Shown: positions 34,701-44,964 of the stretch, piece after piece
How positions within the stretch are numbered: position 1 is the stretch's first letter
Layout: every line of letters starts with the position of its first letter
The notes under the pieces: model-generated
Databases searched by the model: none
Seen by the model: the letters and a program-made list of their open reading frames with translations, nothing else
Told to the model about the DNA's origin: nothing
Position numbers and translations under genes: made by a program
Assembly: GCA_003586115.2 (NCBI GenBank)
Contig: QVOM02000057.1
Coordinates: forward strand, 2,543,041-2,607,040
DNA from: Salvator merianae
Taxonomy: Eukaryota > Chordata > Lepidosauria > Squamata > Teiidae
Direction of reading: 5' to 3'
DNA: 64,000 bases

Positions 34701-37121
34701 CTACATTTCATGTTGCACTATCTGGTGTAAATTCTGAGCGGTTTGTTTCACTTCTTGTTTTAATATATTAATGAAGGGTATTCCTTTAAAAATAAAAATA
34801 AATAACCGAGGACTGTTCTGTTGCAATCTTTCAGACTCACCTTTAATGCAAATCTTAGCTAATTTGCATACCTACAACTGCATATTGCATGTCACAAGTT
34901 CTGTGCTGCAAAATTGCACCGATCATCAATATTTTATCTAAGATGCATACTTTTGTAGATATGCAAGGTTCTGATTATAACACAGCCTATATCTTTTAAT
35001 CTCTACCACGTCCATGATGTGGAAATTATTTATTTGATACAATCCTGCCGGGTTCTCAGTCTTAACCAGTGTCTACTCTGAACCACTGATTCCCTCAGGA
35101 ACTTTTTTGAAAACTACTGACTTCCATGTTGTCTCAGATTCACCTCAGAACCTTAATGATGATGTCTTTGGTGGATCATGGGTGCTATGCCAGGGGTCTT
35201 GAGTCAATAATGTGGATCTAAACACATCCAGCACCTGTTCTCCACTATTCTGACTGGGCTATGTCCATTGACCAGTTCAACCCATGTGCTTAAAATATAT
35301 GATCAGCAGTGGTCTTTGTTCTAGTAAAGCAAGGAGAAATTTCCATGGAAGTATTCTCCATAGTGCCAAGGAAAGTGCTCCCGCAATTGCTACTATTCTC
35401 CAGAAATGTTGGACTTCACTACCCCAACACTATCCACTGTCAGATGCACCTGTGCTTTCTTTACATGGGCCTGTTCACACTTGAGCATGCAGACACTCAC
35501 TAACACAGTGCTTCCCATTTCGCTGGACTGCTCCTGGTAAGCAGCCTTCGCATCTACTTCCTGCGCACTCATGCAGAGAAGCCAAATTCGACTTCTGGCG
35601 CCTCCATGGAGCATCCATGCAGGGGTGTTTTTTTTTTGGAACAGCACAGAATTGGTTTGTCATTTCCTTCTTCCGGGAAGATGCCGAGGATTGAATTGCC
35701 ACCTTGCATGTAAAGCAGATGTTTTATCACTGAGCTACAGCCTTTCCTTTGGTTTCATAAATGACTTTCTGGAAGGAGATATCATTGGAGCTCATTTGCT
35801 TTCATATTAATTTTGCAGTTGCGTCTAGGGTTGGGCAACACCCCCAAACAAGATAACTTCAAAGATTTGAGCTTCTGGATTCACAATATTCCATCTGATT
35901 AGAATTTTCTAAATTGTACCATGAAGCTACCCCTAACTGAATCCAAGGGCCTTTCCACACTTACCAGGATCCCGGTGTAGGGTGGAGACTAGATCCCTTC
36001 TGAGCCTCTCTCTTCCATACTCTGGTGTTGACCAGACAGGCCATCTCGTCTGCTAGCATGTTCCATCTGCACTGGATGGAGTGTGTCCTGGGCTTTGTGG
36101 CCCAAAATGGCTGCCTGGACTTGAACAACAGTAGACCTTTTACAAAGGTCTACTGACTATCTATGATTACAAAGGTCTACTTGATCTACCCATGGCACCC
36201 TTGCTTTCCAAAGGCCTACTTGATCTACCCATGAGTAAACTGGCCCAGGGAGGAATGCAGAAGGGAGTATGGTTCTACAGGCCAGTTTAACAGGGGGAGC
36301 CATTTTGGCAGCACACTTTACATCCTGGCACTTTCAGAAGATTCCAGAATTCATATGAACTCCAGAGCAGTGCAGGAGCTGTCCCTGAACAGCCACTCCA
36401 AGTATGGATGGCTTTGTTCCAGGGCAACTGGGCTGCTCCAGCTAGGAACCATTCTAGTAGGAGCAGGCCAGGCCAGGTAAAGGTCCTTGTTTTCTGCCTT
36501 GATTTGAGAGATTTGACCCAGTCTGATGGAATCCCATCAGCTCGGTTTGAGGCTGGACTGACCCCCTAATGGAAAGTGGTCTCACTTAAGGTCCCTTTGT
36601 TGCATAATGGAGACACAGCCTTTGTCTTGGTATTTTTACTCTGGGTTGAAAAACGCTTGCAAACCACCTTGAGTATCCTATGGAAACGCCGTTGCTCAAA
36701 CACATCAATGATGGTAATGCACCAGTGAGGCTCCAAGCCCTCCTGACAAAGAGACAGTTAGCAGTGTTTGATGTGGCATGATTCACGTAAGAGCTGCCAA
36801 TCAGATATTTCATGGGAATAGACTCCAAGTTCATGATGGGGAACTCCTAGTTCCAGGAAATCGTATCGTGGTGCTTATTTAGCAACGACACTGGCATGCT
36901 GCCACCATAGCAACTGGTGTGGTGAAACATGTGATATATTGGACGGGAAAAGTGGGGAGAAACCCATGATGACTGTGAAGTGACTATCTATGATTACATG
37001 ATAATCAAGGAAAAGGCGTTAGGCCAAGCAAGGGTGTTACACCTCTGACTGATGTGGTTACAACTGCTCCCCTTCCTCCTAAAGGGTGTCTTGAAATTGC
37101 TTCAGGTGCACAGACAAACAG

Positions 37122-37201
37122 TATAAAAAGCCCATCTCCTGGGCATCAGTTCACAGCCATTGCCTAGTCCTTTCTGCTCCTGCGAGTCCTCACTGAGCCA
37201 G
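37122..37201 (+). promoter_or_regulatory. CBP-5 TATA box and non-coding exon 1
   Basis: TATAAAAA at 37122-37129. Exon 1 runs from about 37152 to 37201 and ends GAGCCAG before donor GTAAGT (37202-37207). The intron is 37202-38781 and contains a SINE. Confidence 0.82.
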
Positions 37202-37862
37202 GTAAGTCCCTTTTGCTTCTGAATTTCCTGGAGGCTCAGGGAAACAGGGAGGTGGGGGGTAACAGAAGCTTCCAGTACTCAAGGATAGAATGTTTTCTAG
37301 GTACTGTCAAACACTGAATGTTTCGGCTTTGCCTCGGTGTGTTGCATTTTTGTTGTGGAACTTTTCTGTAGAAAGCCAAATCCAGCTACTGCTGACCAGG
37401 TGGACACACACATGTGTGGCCTTAGTTCCAGTATGAAAGTGGCCTGCCATTGTTCCATAACCTTTTTGTTATATACTCACCTCCCCAAATTTCCAGTCCA
37501 GCACACAGGCCTAGAATTCTTTGCGTTCATCTGCAAACTAGTTCCACCCCTGTTTAGCCTTTTCTAAATCAGCCAATGCCACCCTAGAGCTACCACCTGG
37601 CCATTACAATCTCTTCCAGTAGGAAACTCAGATGCTGGGCAAGAGACCCAATTAAACAATTGTGGATTCCTCCATTTTATAAGTCTTCAGGCCGAAGCTG
37701 AATGGTTGGCTCTTGGAGATGACTTGTTTTTGGTCCAGGTTGCTCCAGGTTTTCATAATGCAGTTTTCCCAAACCTATCTATTTGGGATCTGTTTAAATT
37801 GCAAAATATGATGGATAGACTGAATTAGAATATACAGACTAATATACAGAATATTAGTGAAT

Positions 37863-38160
37863 ACAGGAGGCATGGTGGCGCAGAAGGCTAAGGCACTGAT
37901 CTTTCAATAGGAGAATCGGAGTTCAAGGCCCCTGTCTGCCGTGTAGAGGGGATGAGCGCCCTCTACTGGCCTCTAGCTCCAGCCAACCTAGCTGTTCGAA
38001 AGCAAGTAATTGCAAGTAGATAAATAGGGAGCATCACTCGTGTGATGCGGAAGATAGACAGATGTAAGCCTTCGGGCGAAAAATAACCTTGTAAGCTGCT
38101 TTGAGTCAGCTTCGGCCGAGAAAAGCGGGGTATAAAAACCAAGTTCTTCTTCTTCTTCTT
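37863..38160 (+). mobile_element. tRNA-derived SINE in the CBP-5 intron
   Basis: The 5' part has A-box-like TGGCGCAGAAGGCTAAGG and B-box-like GAGTTCAAGGCCCC, spaced as in a tRNA-type pol III promoter. The 3' part ends CCTTGTAAGCTGCTTTGAGT, then GCGGGGTATAAAAACCAA and a (CTT)n tail, as in squamate SINEs with a LINE-derived tail. It lies in the same direction as CBP-5. Confidence 0.8.
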
Positions 38161-38801
38161 TCTCTAATAATGTCTTCAGCTAGGAGAATTTAAAAATATT
38201 ATCTCAACCCTCCTCTCCACCTTCAAGTTTTATGGGGCAAGGTAATCTAGAGTGTGATCAAAAAGTGTTTTTTTTTCAACCACCCCTTTTATAAAATGCA
38301 TCCCTTCTAAAGACGAAAACAAAAACAGGCATTCAAACGCCTATCTCAAAATCTGACAATACCTCCCTAGAAACATATACTCACCACTCATTGGCTACCA
38401 CCAGCCTGATTTTCCAGGGCCCCAATTGGTCACTGTCTGGCAGCGTTTGATCCCATGCTGCAATTGGTTAGATTTCCCGCCTCTGTCCCCTCCTATTGAG
38501 ACCTGAAGAATTAATTGTCCTCAGTCTTAAGATTTTCCACTTGAAAAAGGGACAACCCCTTCCAAGAGGTAAGGGACATGCAGTGGTAAAATGCTTGGCA
38601 ATCCAACCTCAGAGTTGCCTGGAAGATGTCCCTTTCAATATATCTGATCGCAGTCCTAAATCTTCCAAACTGAAGTATTGGAGAATCTCTGAGCAATGTT
38701 TCTCTCTCTTCTACTTAGTGTTTAGCTTACATAATGGATTCTTCAGCAACTGTTCTTTATGTTCATTCCATGTTGTTTCAGATTACTTCTGAATTTTAAA
38801 G

Positions 38802-39086
38802 ATGTCTTCTAACTACCGTGGTCGAATTCTGCCCTACCCTGACCAGTGCTATGCCAGCTGTCCTCCTTCAACGGTCACCATCCAGCCACCTCCATTTGTT
38901 CTGACCATTCCAGGACCTGCTCTCTACTGTCCTGACCAACCTATGGCCATTAGCCAGTACAACCCTTGCGCTAACTACTACGGTGGCCCCAGAGCTCTGT
39001 ATGCTAGTGGTGGTTCCAACTTGTCCAGCTTCTACTCTCAGTCCCTGCCTTGCAGTACCTCCAGCTGCAGCATCAGCCGATTCTAA
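38802..39086 (+). CDS. Corneous beta-protein CBP-5, 94 aa
   Basis: The 94-residue protein starts MSSNYRGRILPYPDQCYASC. The core box lies at about residues 21-55 (STVTIQPPPFVLTIPGPALY, then CPDQPMAISQYNPC). Cysteines are at 16, 20, 43, 56, 84 and 89. A YYGG stretch and ALYASGGSNLSSFYS place it with CBP-4 and CBP-6; the end is SISRF. The acceptor TTGTTTCAG (AG at 38780-38781) is 20 nt before the ATG. The leader (ATTACTTCTGAATTTTAAAG) is homologous to that of CBP-6, so these two are probably sisters. Poly(A) signal ATTAAA at 39296-39301. It is the only gene in tandem orientation with its left CBP neighbour, and convergent with CBP-6. Confidence 0.93.
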   Translation: MSSNYRGRILPYPDQCYASCPPSTVTIQPPPFVLTIPGPALYCPDQPMAISQYNPCANYYGGPRALYASGGSNLSSFYSQSLPCSTSSCSISRF

Positions 39087-39295
39087 ATTGAAGAGGAATC
39101 TCCATGGAAGAACAGAGCAAACAAGAACAATGGGCAAAGGGAAGAACTCCATGATTTATCCTGTCACTTAATAATGCCAGATGTTCAACATTCTAATGGG
39201 TATCAGCCATATCCTGCACATCCTTGATCCTTGTTCAAATGTTGCATATGTGCTTTCCATCATTTTCATTCTCAACAATGGAAGGGTTAATATCT

Positions 39296-39301
39296 ATTAA
39301 A
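39296..39301 (+). other. Poly(A) signal of CBP-5
   Basis: ATTAAA about 210 nt after the stop codon, followed by a T/G-rich stretch at 39325-39345. Confidence 0.6.
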
Positions 39302-40199
39302 AGGGGATCATTGCATTGAATATATTTGCCTTGTGTTTTCTTTATTGTACTCTGATGATAAAGCTAGAAGCAAGAACTTCCTAGCAGAAACACCCTCACT
39401 CAATGTACATGCATTAAGTAATCTGTGTGAAGAGACACTTGCCTTAAGTCAAACGGGACTTCAGATGTGAGGAAAGGGTTTACATGATTGTATTGAGGTC
39501 CACACAGTGGACCACATCTAGGTAATGATTGTCACCAGGTACACGTAGGGCTAACCTTGAAGATGGTCCAGCAGCTAGAATTTGTGCAGAAATGCAGCAC
39601 CTTGACAGCTAAAGGGAGTCTTGCCTGGATATCATGAGAGTTTTGATAGAACTGAAAGAAAGAATTTTGTTCATGCAAATCTCTATTCTAGAGATACCTA
39701 CTATTATAATGATGCACTTTGGTTGCCCTTTAAAGGCTTAATTCTTCATCCAAGCCTTCCTACTATGAATGAATACCTGCCCTCTTATCCCACCCAGGTT
39801 TAAATACATATTTTAATAGTAATAATGAAAATGAAAATTCACCTGGGGAGCCAGAGAAAAATGCAATGAAGATTATGCATCAGCATTTTTCAACTAGGGA
39901 TACAGGCAGCAGTTGTTGGACTGCAACTCCCATAACTCCTAGTCAAGATAGTTCCTGGGAATGCTGGGAGAAACACTACCATATTGAGAAACACAACTAT
40001 ACTTCATTAATTGGCCGTGCAGCACTAGAAATAAGATCCCTTAAGAGACCAAGAATGACTATCAATAAACTTCAGCCATTAAGTGGATCTTCCATATTCT
40101 AGAATAGTTCTGGAGCAAGAAGACACCTGAGCATAAGGTTGTTTATTAAAAACTTCCTACATTGCTGTTCATCCAGTTGAAGACTTGGATAGCTTGGTA

Positions 40200-40336
40200 C
40201 AATGGAATACACCTGGTATGGTTTGAATCAAAACAGCCCCTATTAAACAGGGGTAGGTTCAGCTGGAATTGAACTGGCTCAAACCAAATAGCTCAATTTG
40301 AACTGTTCTAGATCGAACTGAACTTACACATCTCTA
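40200..40336. mobile_element. hAT-type MITE right-end fragment
   Basis: GGTTTGAATCAAAACAGCCC and CGAACTGAACTTACACATCT, ending CTCTA at 40336. Confidence 0.6.
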
Positions 40337-40368
40337 CTCACTACCCCACTTTCCCTTGACTACACAAT

Positions 40369-40590
40369 GGCTGCATCCACACACAGTTAAAAAAAACGCT
40401 CTCAAAAGCATCTTAGAGTTGATAGCATCTACATATTGCTGCCTTAATCTACATTAAAGGGAAATAAGATGTGCTCCCAAAATATGGATTATAAATGGGA
40501 TGAGAATACTAGTGTCTGCATACTACCACCTCTAAGCTGCTTTTGGGATGCTTTAAAAAAAAAAAAAAAAAAAAGCATGCAGATACAACC
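40369..40590. mobile_element. Palindromic MITE with poly(A) expansion
   Basis: Ends GGCTGCATCCACAC and GCATGCAGATACAACC are inverted. An internal AAGCATCTTAGAG pairs with CTCTAAGCTGCTTT. An A run of about 20 lies at 40554-40574. Related to 49978-50183. Confidence 0.6.
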
Positions 40591-40832
40591 AATAATGGAC
40601 GCAAAATGATGATTAGAAATAGAGCATCACACTAAAAATTAGGGTGAAACAAAAAAAACCTCTTTCTTGTAACAAGAACAGCTGTCCAGTGGTGTCTTCC
40701 CCACTGCTCATATTCAAAAATGGGCAACTTTCTACCTGGGGATGTTTGGATTTAGAATTAGAGTGACACAAGTCTGTTCTCTGTTAGTGTCTCCATTTAG
40801 GTTATAAGTTCTCCCCCGCTGGACCATTTGGG

Positions 40833-42007
40833 GTGGTGAGACTCTACATTTGGAGATATCTGCAGCCCTCCAGAGCCACCAACTCTTTCTCCAGGCAGCT
40901 CCATGAAAAAGTGTATGACAGGCTTGTATCCCTAGCTGAGAAGTCTTTGACAGCCTTACCTGGAGTAAGGCTCCTTAATCCCATCCTAAAGGTTTATAGA
41001 GCCAAAGTAATTCCAATACTAACCTATGGGGCAGAAACTTGGGGCTATACTAACACTGAGACCTTAGAACAAGCACAGTCTTCTTTTTTAAAACGAATAT
41101 TAAACTTGGATAAAACTACGCCTGCTGTAGCTGCACGTGCTGAACTCGGTTTTTATTCTATTCGGAGCCATATTGAAATCAAACTATTTAACTTCTGGCG
41201 TAGGCTAGAATCATTCCCATCCTGTAGACTACCCAAAATGTGTCTAGAAGAAATGACTAAGAACTCAATTTGCTCCCAGTGGTATTCCCATCTGGCCCAA
41301 TTCCTTAGCCAAGTGGGCTTTTCCTTCCAGGCCATAAATACACTTGGTGAGCCTTCTAAAACAACCTTTAAACAAAGAGTCTATGATATCAGTATACAAA
41401 ATGATATTGCCAAACTAGCCACTGTTAAATCTCTTAAATGGCTAGCTGCTAACAAACAGATATTCCACCAAGAGAAATATCTAGGATTTACTATGGTACC
41501 TTATTTAAGAAGAGTTTTCACCCAAGCCCGTTTTGAACTGATCTGTATGGCTATTTTAGGAAGATATCAAAATCTTCCATACAACGAAAGAACTGCATTT
41601 GTGCAGCTGCAGAGATTGAAAATATCTCACACATCTTGCTCTCTTGCTGTCTGTACACAGCTGCAAGAGACAAATACCTTAAACCACTTTTGGCCAACAA
41701 GAACTTTTGGCCCCCAAAGGCTAAACTCCTATTCCTGCTTAAGGGTTCAAACCCTTATACAACTAAACAGGTAGCACTATTCTTACACAGGTCTTCCCAA
41801 ATAAGAGATTCATTTCTGACTCATTTTTGCAGAGACCTGGTGACTCGAGCCCAGACAACTAATTAACATAAGATTTTCATTTTATTTCTCACTTGTATTG
41901 GAATAGAGATTCTGTATTCTTTTAATGTTTTAATGTCTTTAACTGTTTTTTTATGTATAAATTTGTTATGGTCTTTGGACTAATCAATAAACTGAAACTG
42001 AAACTGA
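40833..42007 (+). mobile_element. LINE 3' fragment with degraded reverse transcriptase end
   Basis: A 313-codon frame covers the thumb and C-terminal region of a non-LTR retrotransposon ORF2 (VIPILTYGAETWGYTNTETL, QAQSSFLKRIL, RAELGFYSIRSHIEIKLFNFW). A frameshift near 41605 moves the rest, with a zinc-knuckle-like C-C-H-C pattern (C...AAEIENISHILLSC), into another frame that ends at 41866. The 3' UTR ends TCAATAAACTGAAACTGAAAC, a short GAAACT tail. No upstream RT motifs are present. A second copy is at 60966-61485. I cannot fix the clade (Vingi-, L2- or R4-like). Confidence 0.82.
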
Positions 42008-42673
42008 GTAAATGAGGATGCAGAAGTGGTTGATGCAGCCAAGACAAGGACACTCCAGCAGAGATACCTGGACCAAGGAGTTTCCCACCACAGGGCCACT
42101 TTCAGTTATCAGTGGTGCCATTCTGGCTCTATAAAGATTAGCCACTGAAGAATGCACGTTGTCTGAACAGGAATTGTTTTCTTTATTTCTCCTGCAACTC
42201 AAAATTCACTCCATTTGAACTTCTGCTGTCTTCAGACTTCAGTTTGAACCTGCTCATAGGTTGAAGCATGAGCAAATTAAATATTTATTTTTGGATAGAT
42301 TTTGTATGGGGTTGAAAGCAGTTTTGTGCACGCAGTATTACATGTAAGAGCTGACAGTCAGAAGGGCTGTATACAGATGTGCTGGTCTACTTCAACATCT
42401 GTAACTTTGGGCAAATCACTTTTTTGATGAAAGCCAGAAGCACGTCAGATCAAAGAGAGATTTGCACGGGTTATAGGCTTTAAGGAAGAGCATTGAATCA
42501 ACACACGGCCCTTCTAGTGTGTCCCCGGCTATTACCTGCAATTGCCAATACTGTATGTGTACAATTGGGTAGTTCAGACACAGTTTTGTTCGAATGAATA
42601 GAAACGATACATGCCAAGAAAATATTGATGCGTTTGCCTCTTCAGTGAATTAACTACATGCAAGGGGAATGAG

Positions 42674-42982
42674 TAGAGATGAGCAAAGTTCAGTTTGTGT
42701 TCAAATATTCAATAGTTTGTAATCAAAGCTGGTGCATCAAACCGAGAAATTCCATTGAACCAAATTTGCAAACCAGTCCCCCATTTGAAAACACAAACAG
42801 TTCGACTGAACTATTCGTGCTTGCTTTGTTTTTGCCCTTGGAAGGGGACTTTTTTTTTTCCAATGGGAAAATTGTTTTTTGTTTGTTTTCAAACACATTC
42901 AAAATGGAATGCAAACAACCATTTCTTTGATTAAACGATCCATCATCAAGCTGAACAAACAGGTGTCCAGTGCTCACCTGTA
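42674..42982. mobile_element. hAT-type MITE near the CBP-6 3' end
   Basis: It starts TAGAGATGAGCAAAGTTC and ends CCAGTGCTCACCTGTA. The flanks GGAATGAG and GCAGTGAG (6 of 8 match) suggest a decayed target duplication. The 125-codon open frame across it is spurious. Confidence 0.68.
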
Positions 42983-43088
42983 GCAGTGAGAGTGTTTCTG
43001 TTTGAAGATGCTTATTCCTAATCTTTTCTCCCAGATACAGTAAATAAATAAATAAATAAGACAAATAATTTGAACATGATTTACACCA

Positions 43089-43094
43089 TTTAAT
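43089..43094 (-). other. Candidate poly(A) signal of CBP-6
   Basis: ATTAAA on the minus strand, about 240 nt beyond the stop codon. Confidence 0.5.
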
Positions 43095-43332
43095 AGGCAA
43101 AACAGATACAAGGCTGAGAATCAGAACAGTAGTGATTCACGTATGATAGACACGAGAAAACGCACGTGTATTTCATTGGAAGGAACCAGAATGTATAGGA
43201 TACAGGTGATGCCAATTAGAATAATGAAAGTTTAAGATTTCCAAAATGTGATGCTACTATGTAAGATCTCTTTGCCTATCATTCTGATTTCTCCTGCTCT
43301 TGCATAGATTTTTCCCTCAGTTTGGAATTGCT

Positions 43333-43605
43333 TCAGTTGCAGCTGTTGCCAAAGGATGGTTGATAGCAGAAGCTGGACAAGTTGGAACCAACATCGGCGT
43401 TCAGAGCCCTGAAGCCACCACCGTATCTGATAGCACATGGGTTGCACTGCTCAATGGCCATAGGCTGGTCGGGACAGTAGAGAGCGGGTCCTGGAATGTT
43501 CACCACAAAAGGAGGTGGCTGGATGCACACTGTTGAAGGAGGACATCTTGCGTGGCATGGGTCATGGTAGGGTGGCAAAAATCCTCCACGGTGACCAGAA
43601 GACAT
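43333..43605 (-). CDS. Corneous beta-protein CBP-6, Cys in the core box, 90 aa
   Basis: The 90-residue protein starts MSSGHRGGFLPPYHDPCHARC. I took the ATG at 43603-43605, the first ATG after the acceptor (TTGTTTCAG; AG at 43627-43628), with GAAG before it as in the CBP-5 leader. The core box is STVCIQPPPFVVNIPGPALY followed by CPDQPMAIEQCNPC. Cys27 replaces the Thr found in nearly all sisters. Eight cysteines lie at 17, 21, 27, 44, 54, 57, 80 and 89. The tail has a YGGG stretch and GSNLSSF, shared with CBP-4 and CBP-5, and ends GNSCN. Candidate poly(A) signal ATTAAA (minus) at 43089-43094. It is convergent with CBP-5 and divergent from CBP-7. Confidence 0.92.
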   Translation of the reverse strand: MSSGHRGGFLPPYHDPCHARCPPSTVCIQPPPFVVNIPGPALYCPDQPMAIEQCNPCAIRYGGGFRALNADVGSNLSSFCYQPSFGNSCN

Positions 43606-43950
43606 CTTCAAAATTTAGGAGTGAATCTGAAACAACATGATGTGACCATAAAGAAGGGTTGTCAAAAGATTCATACTTCAAGTTAAACACTGATGAAGAC
43701 AAACGGGAACACTGCTGAATTAGGTCTCAGGACATTTCTGCATGGACCCTTAATCCAGATTAAGATCCCATGTAGTTTCCATGCAGGCTTCCAGATCTAC
43801 ACAGTAATATGGATCTAGAAGGCCCCATCCAGCTCTGTTTCCACTAGACAGAGTATGATCTGGATTAAGGAGCCCTTAATCTGTATTGCTAGTAGACCCG
43901 TTTAATCAGATCGAGCAGTGGACTGGTGTGGCCCTGATCTGGAACATGGG

Positions 43951-44290
43951 AGAACATAAGAGGAAGCTTGCTGGATCAGGTCATGACCCATCTAGTCAAG
44001 TATCCTGTTTCAAACAGTGGTCCACCAATTGCTTCTGGGCATCTCAAGCAGAAGACAAAGGCAAAGCCTTTACCTGCTCTCAACTCCCTGCTAATGACCT
44101 TTAGAGGCCTCCTGCCTCTCTCTCCACCCTGGAGGCAGTACCTGGGCATCCATTCTAGCAGCCACTGATACCCCTGACCTCCATGAATCTGTCCAATCTA
44201 TTCTTAAACCAGCAGGAAGGACTAACTTAATTTTTGCTATTAGAAAATGCATTCAAATTAAAAATATTTTCTCTGATAGTCTTGGCCCCA
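43951..44290 (-). mobile_element. L2/CR1-like LINE fragment in the CBP-6 intron
   Basis: Same family as 1-410: AGAACATAAGAGGAAGCTTG, CACCAATTGCTTCTGGGCA, then CATTCTAGCAGCCACTGATA and CCATGAATCTGTCC. Confidence 0.75.
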
Positions 44291-44894
44291 ATACAGAACT
44301 CGCTGCATATTTCAAGTGCATCAATAAATCAGATTTCCAGTGACTGGGACCACTAGCTTTGGTTTTAAGAGCTGCGTTAGGAACATTCACGTTTTCAACT
44401 TGATGATGAAGTGAAAAGCTGTATTTTCACTTCTCCAGAAAATCACAACACCAAAAAAGAGGGTGTCAATTCCACTGGACCACGAAAGCTCAACCTGTGA
44501 CCTTCCTCCATCATCTCAAGCTTATTCCAAGAATAAAGTGAAAGAAGGACAAAAAGTAATCTTGAGTTATTTGGAAAACAGCTACTGTATAAATGTCCAA
44601 AAGGCAATGCATGCAAGGAAAAAAGACTAGATGGAATATTTGGAGAAAAAAAACATGCAGGAAGAGGGCAAGAACACTTCGCTTTCCTACCAGTACTACG
44701 CAATTTGGATATGTCTAGGTAGTCACCAGAGTCCAGCTGAAAGTGACCTTATATTTTAAAAGTGCAGATAGTGACAGAGTCACAGTAGCTTTCGACGAAA
44801 ACCATAAACCCTACAAGCCTCCTCTAACAATAGCCTTAAATAGTCCTGCATACCTGGAGATGGATCTTTCACCAAAGATCCAAATTGGCCTTAC

Positions 44895-44964
44895 CTGGTC
44901 ATCTAAGGAACAGATCAGAAGAACGACAGCTGTGGAAGAGAGCCTAGGAGATGAGCTTTTTATA
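44895..44964 (-). promoter_or_regulatory. CBP-6 TATA box and non-coding exon 1
   Basis: TATAAAAA on the minus strand at 44957-44964. Exon 1 runs from about 44930 to 44895 and ends CCAG before donor GTAAGG (GT at 44893-44894). The intron is 43627-44894 and contains an L2/CR1-like fragment. Confidence 0.78.

Larger units (their letters stand above)
26860..37080. other. Spacer between tandem CBP-4 and CBP-5
   Basis: About 10 kb of old repeats (CR1 end, MITEs) with no recognisable coding exon. By the alternating pattern a minus-strand CBP would be expected here, but I found no core box. A lone TATA-like site near 26974 is discussed under findings. Confidence 0.5.
39330..43080. other. Spacer between convergent CBP-5 and CBP-6
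   Basis: Filled mostly by the LINE, palindromic MITEs and a hAT-type MITE listed separately. No host gene seen. Confidence 0.5.

Noticed and set aside
37870..37950. Possible tRNA gene
   Set aside because: The A- and B-box-like words belong to a SINE with a retroelement tail; no cloverleaf with a clean anticodon stem was evident.
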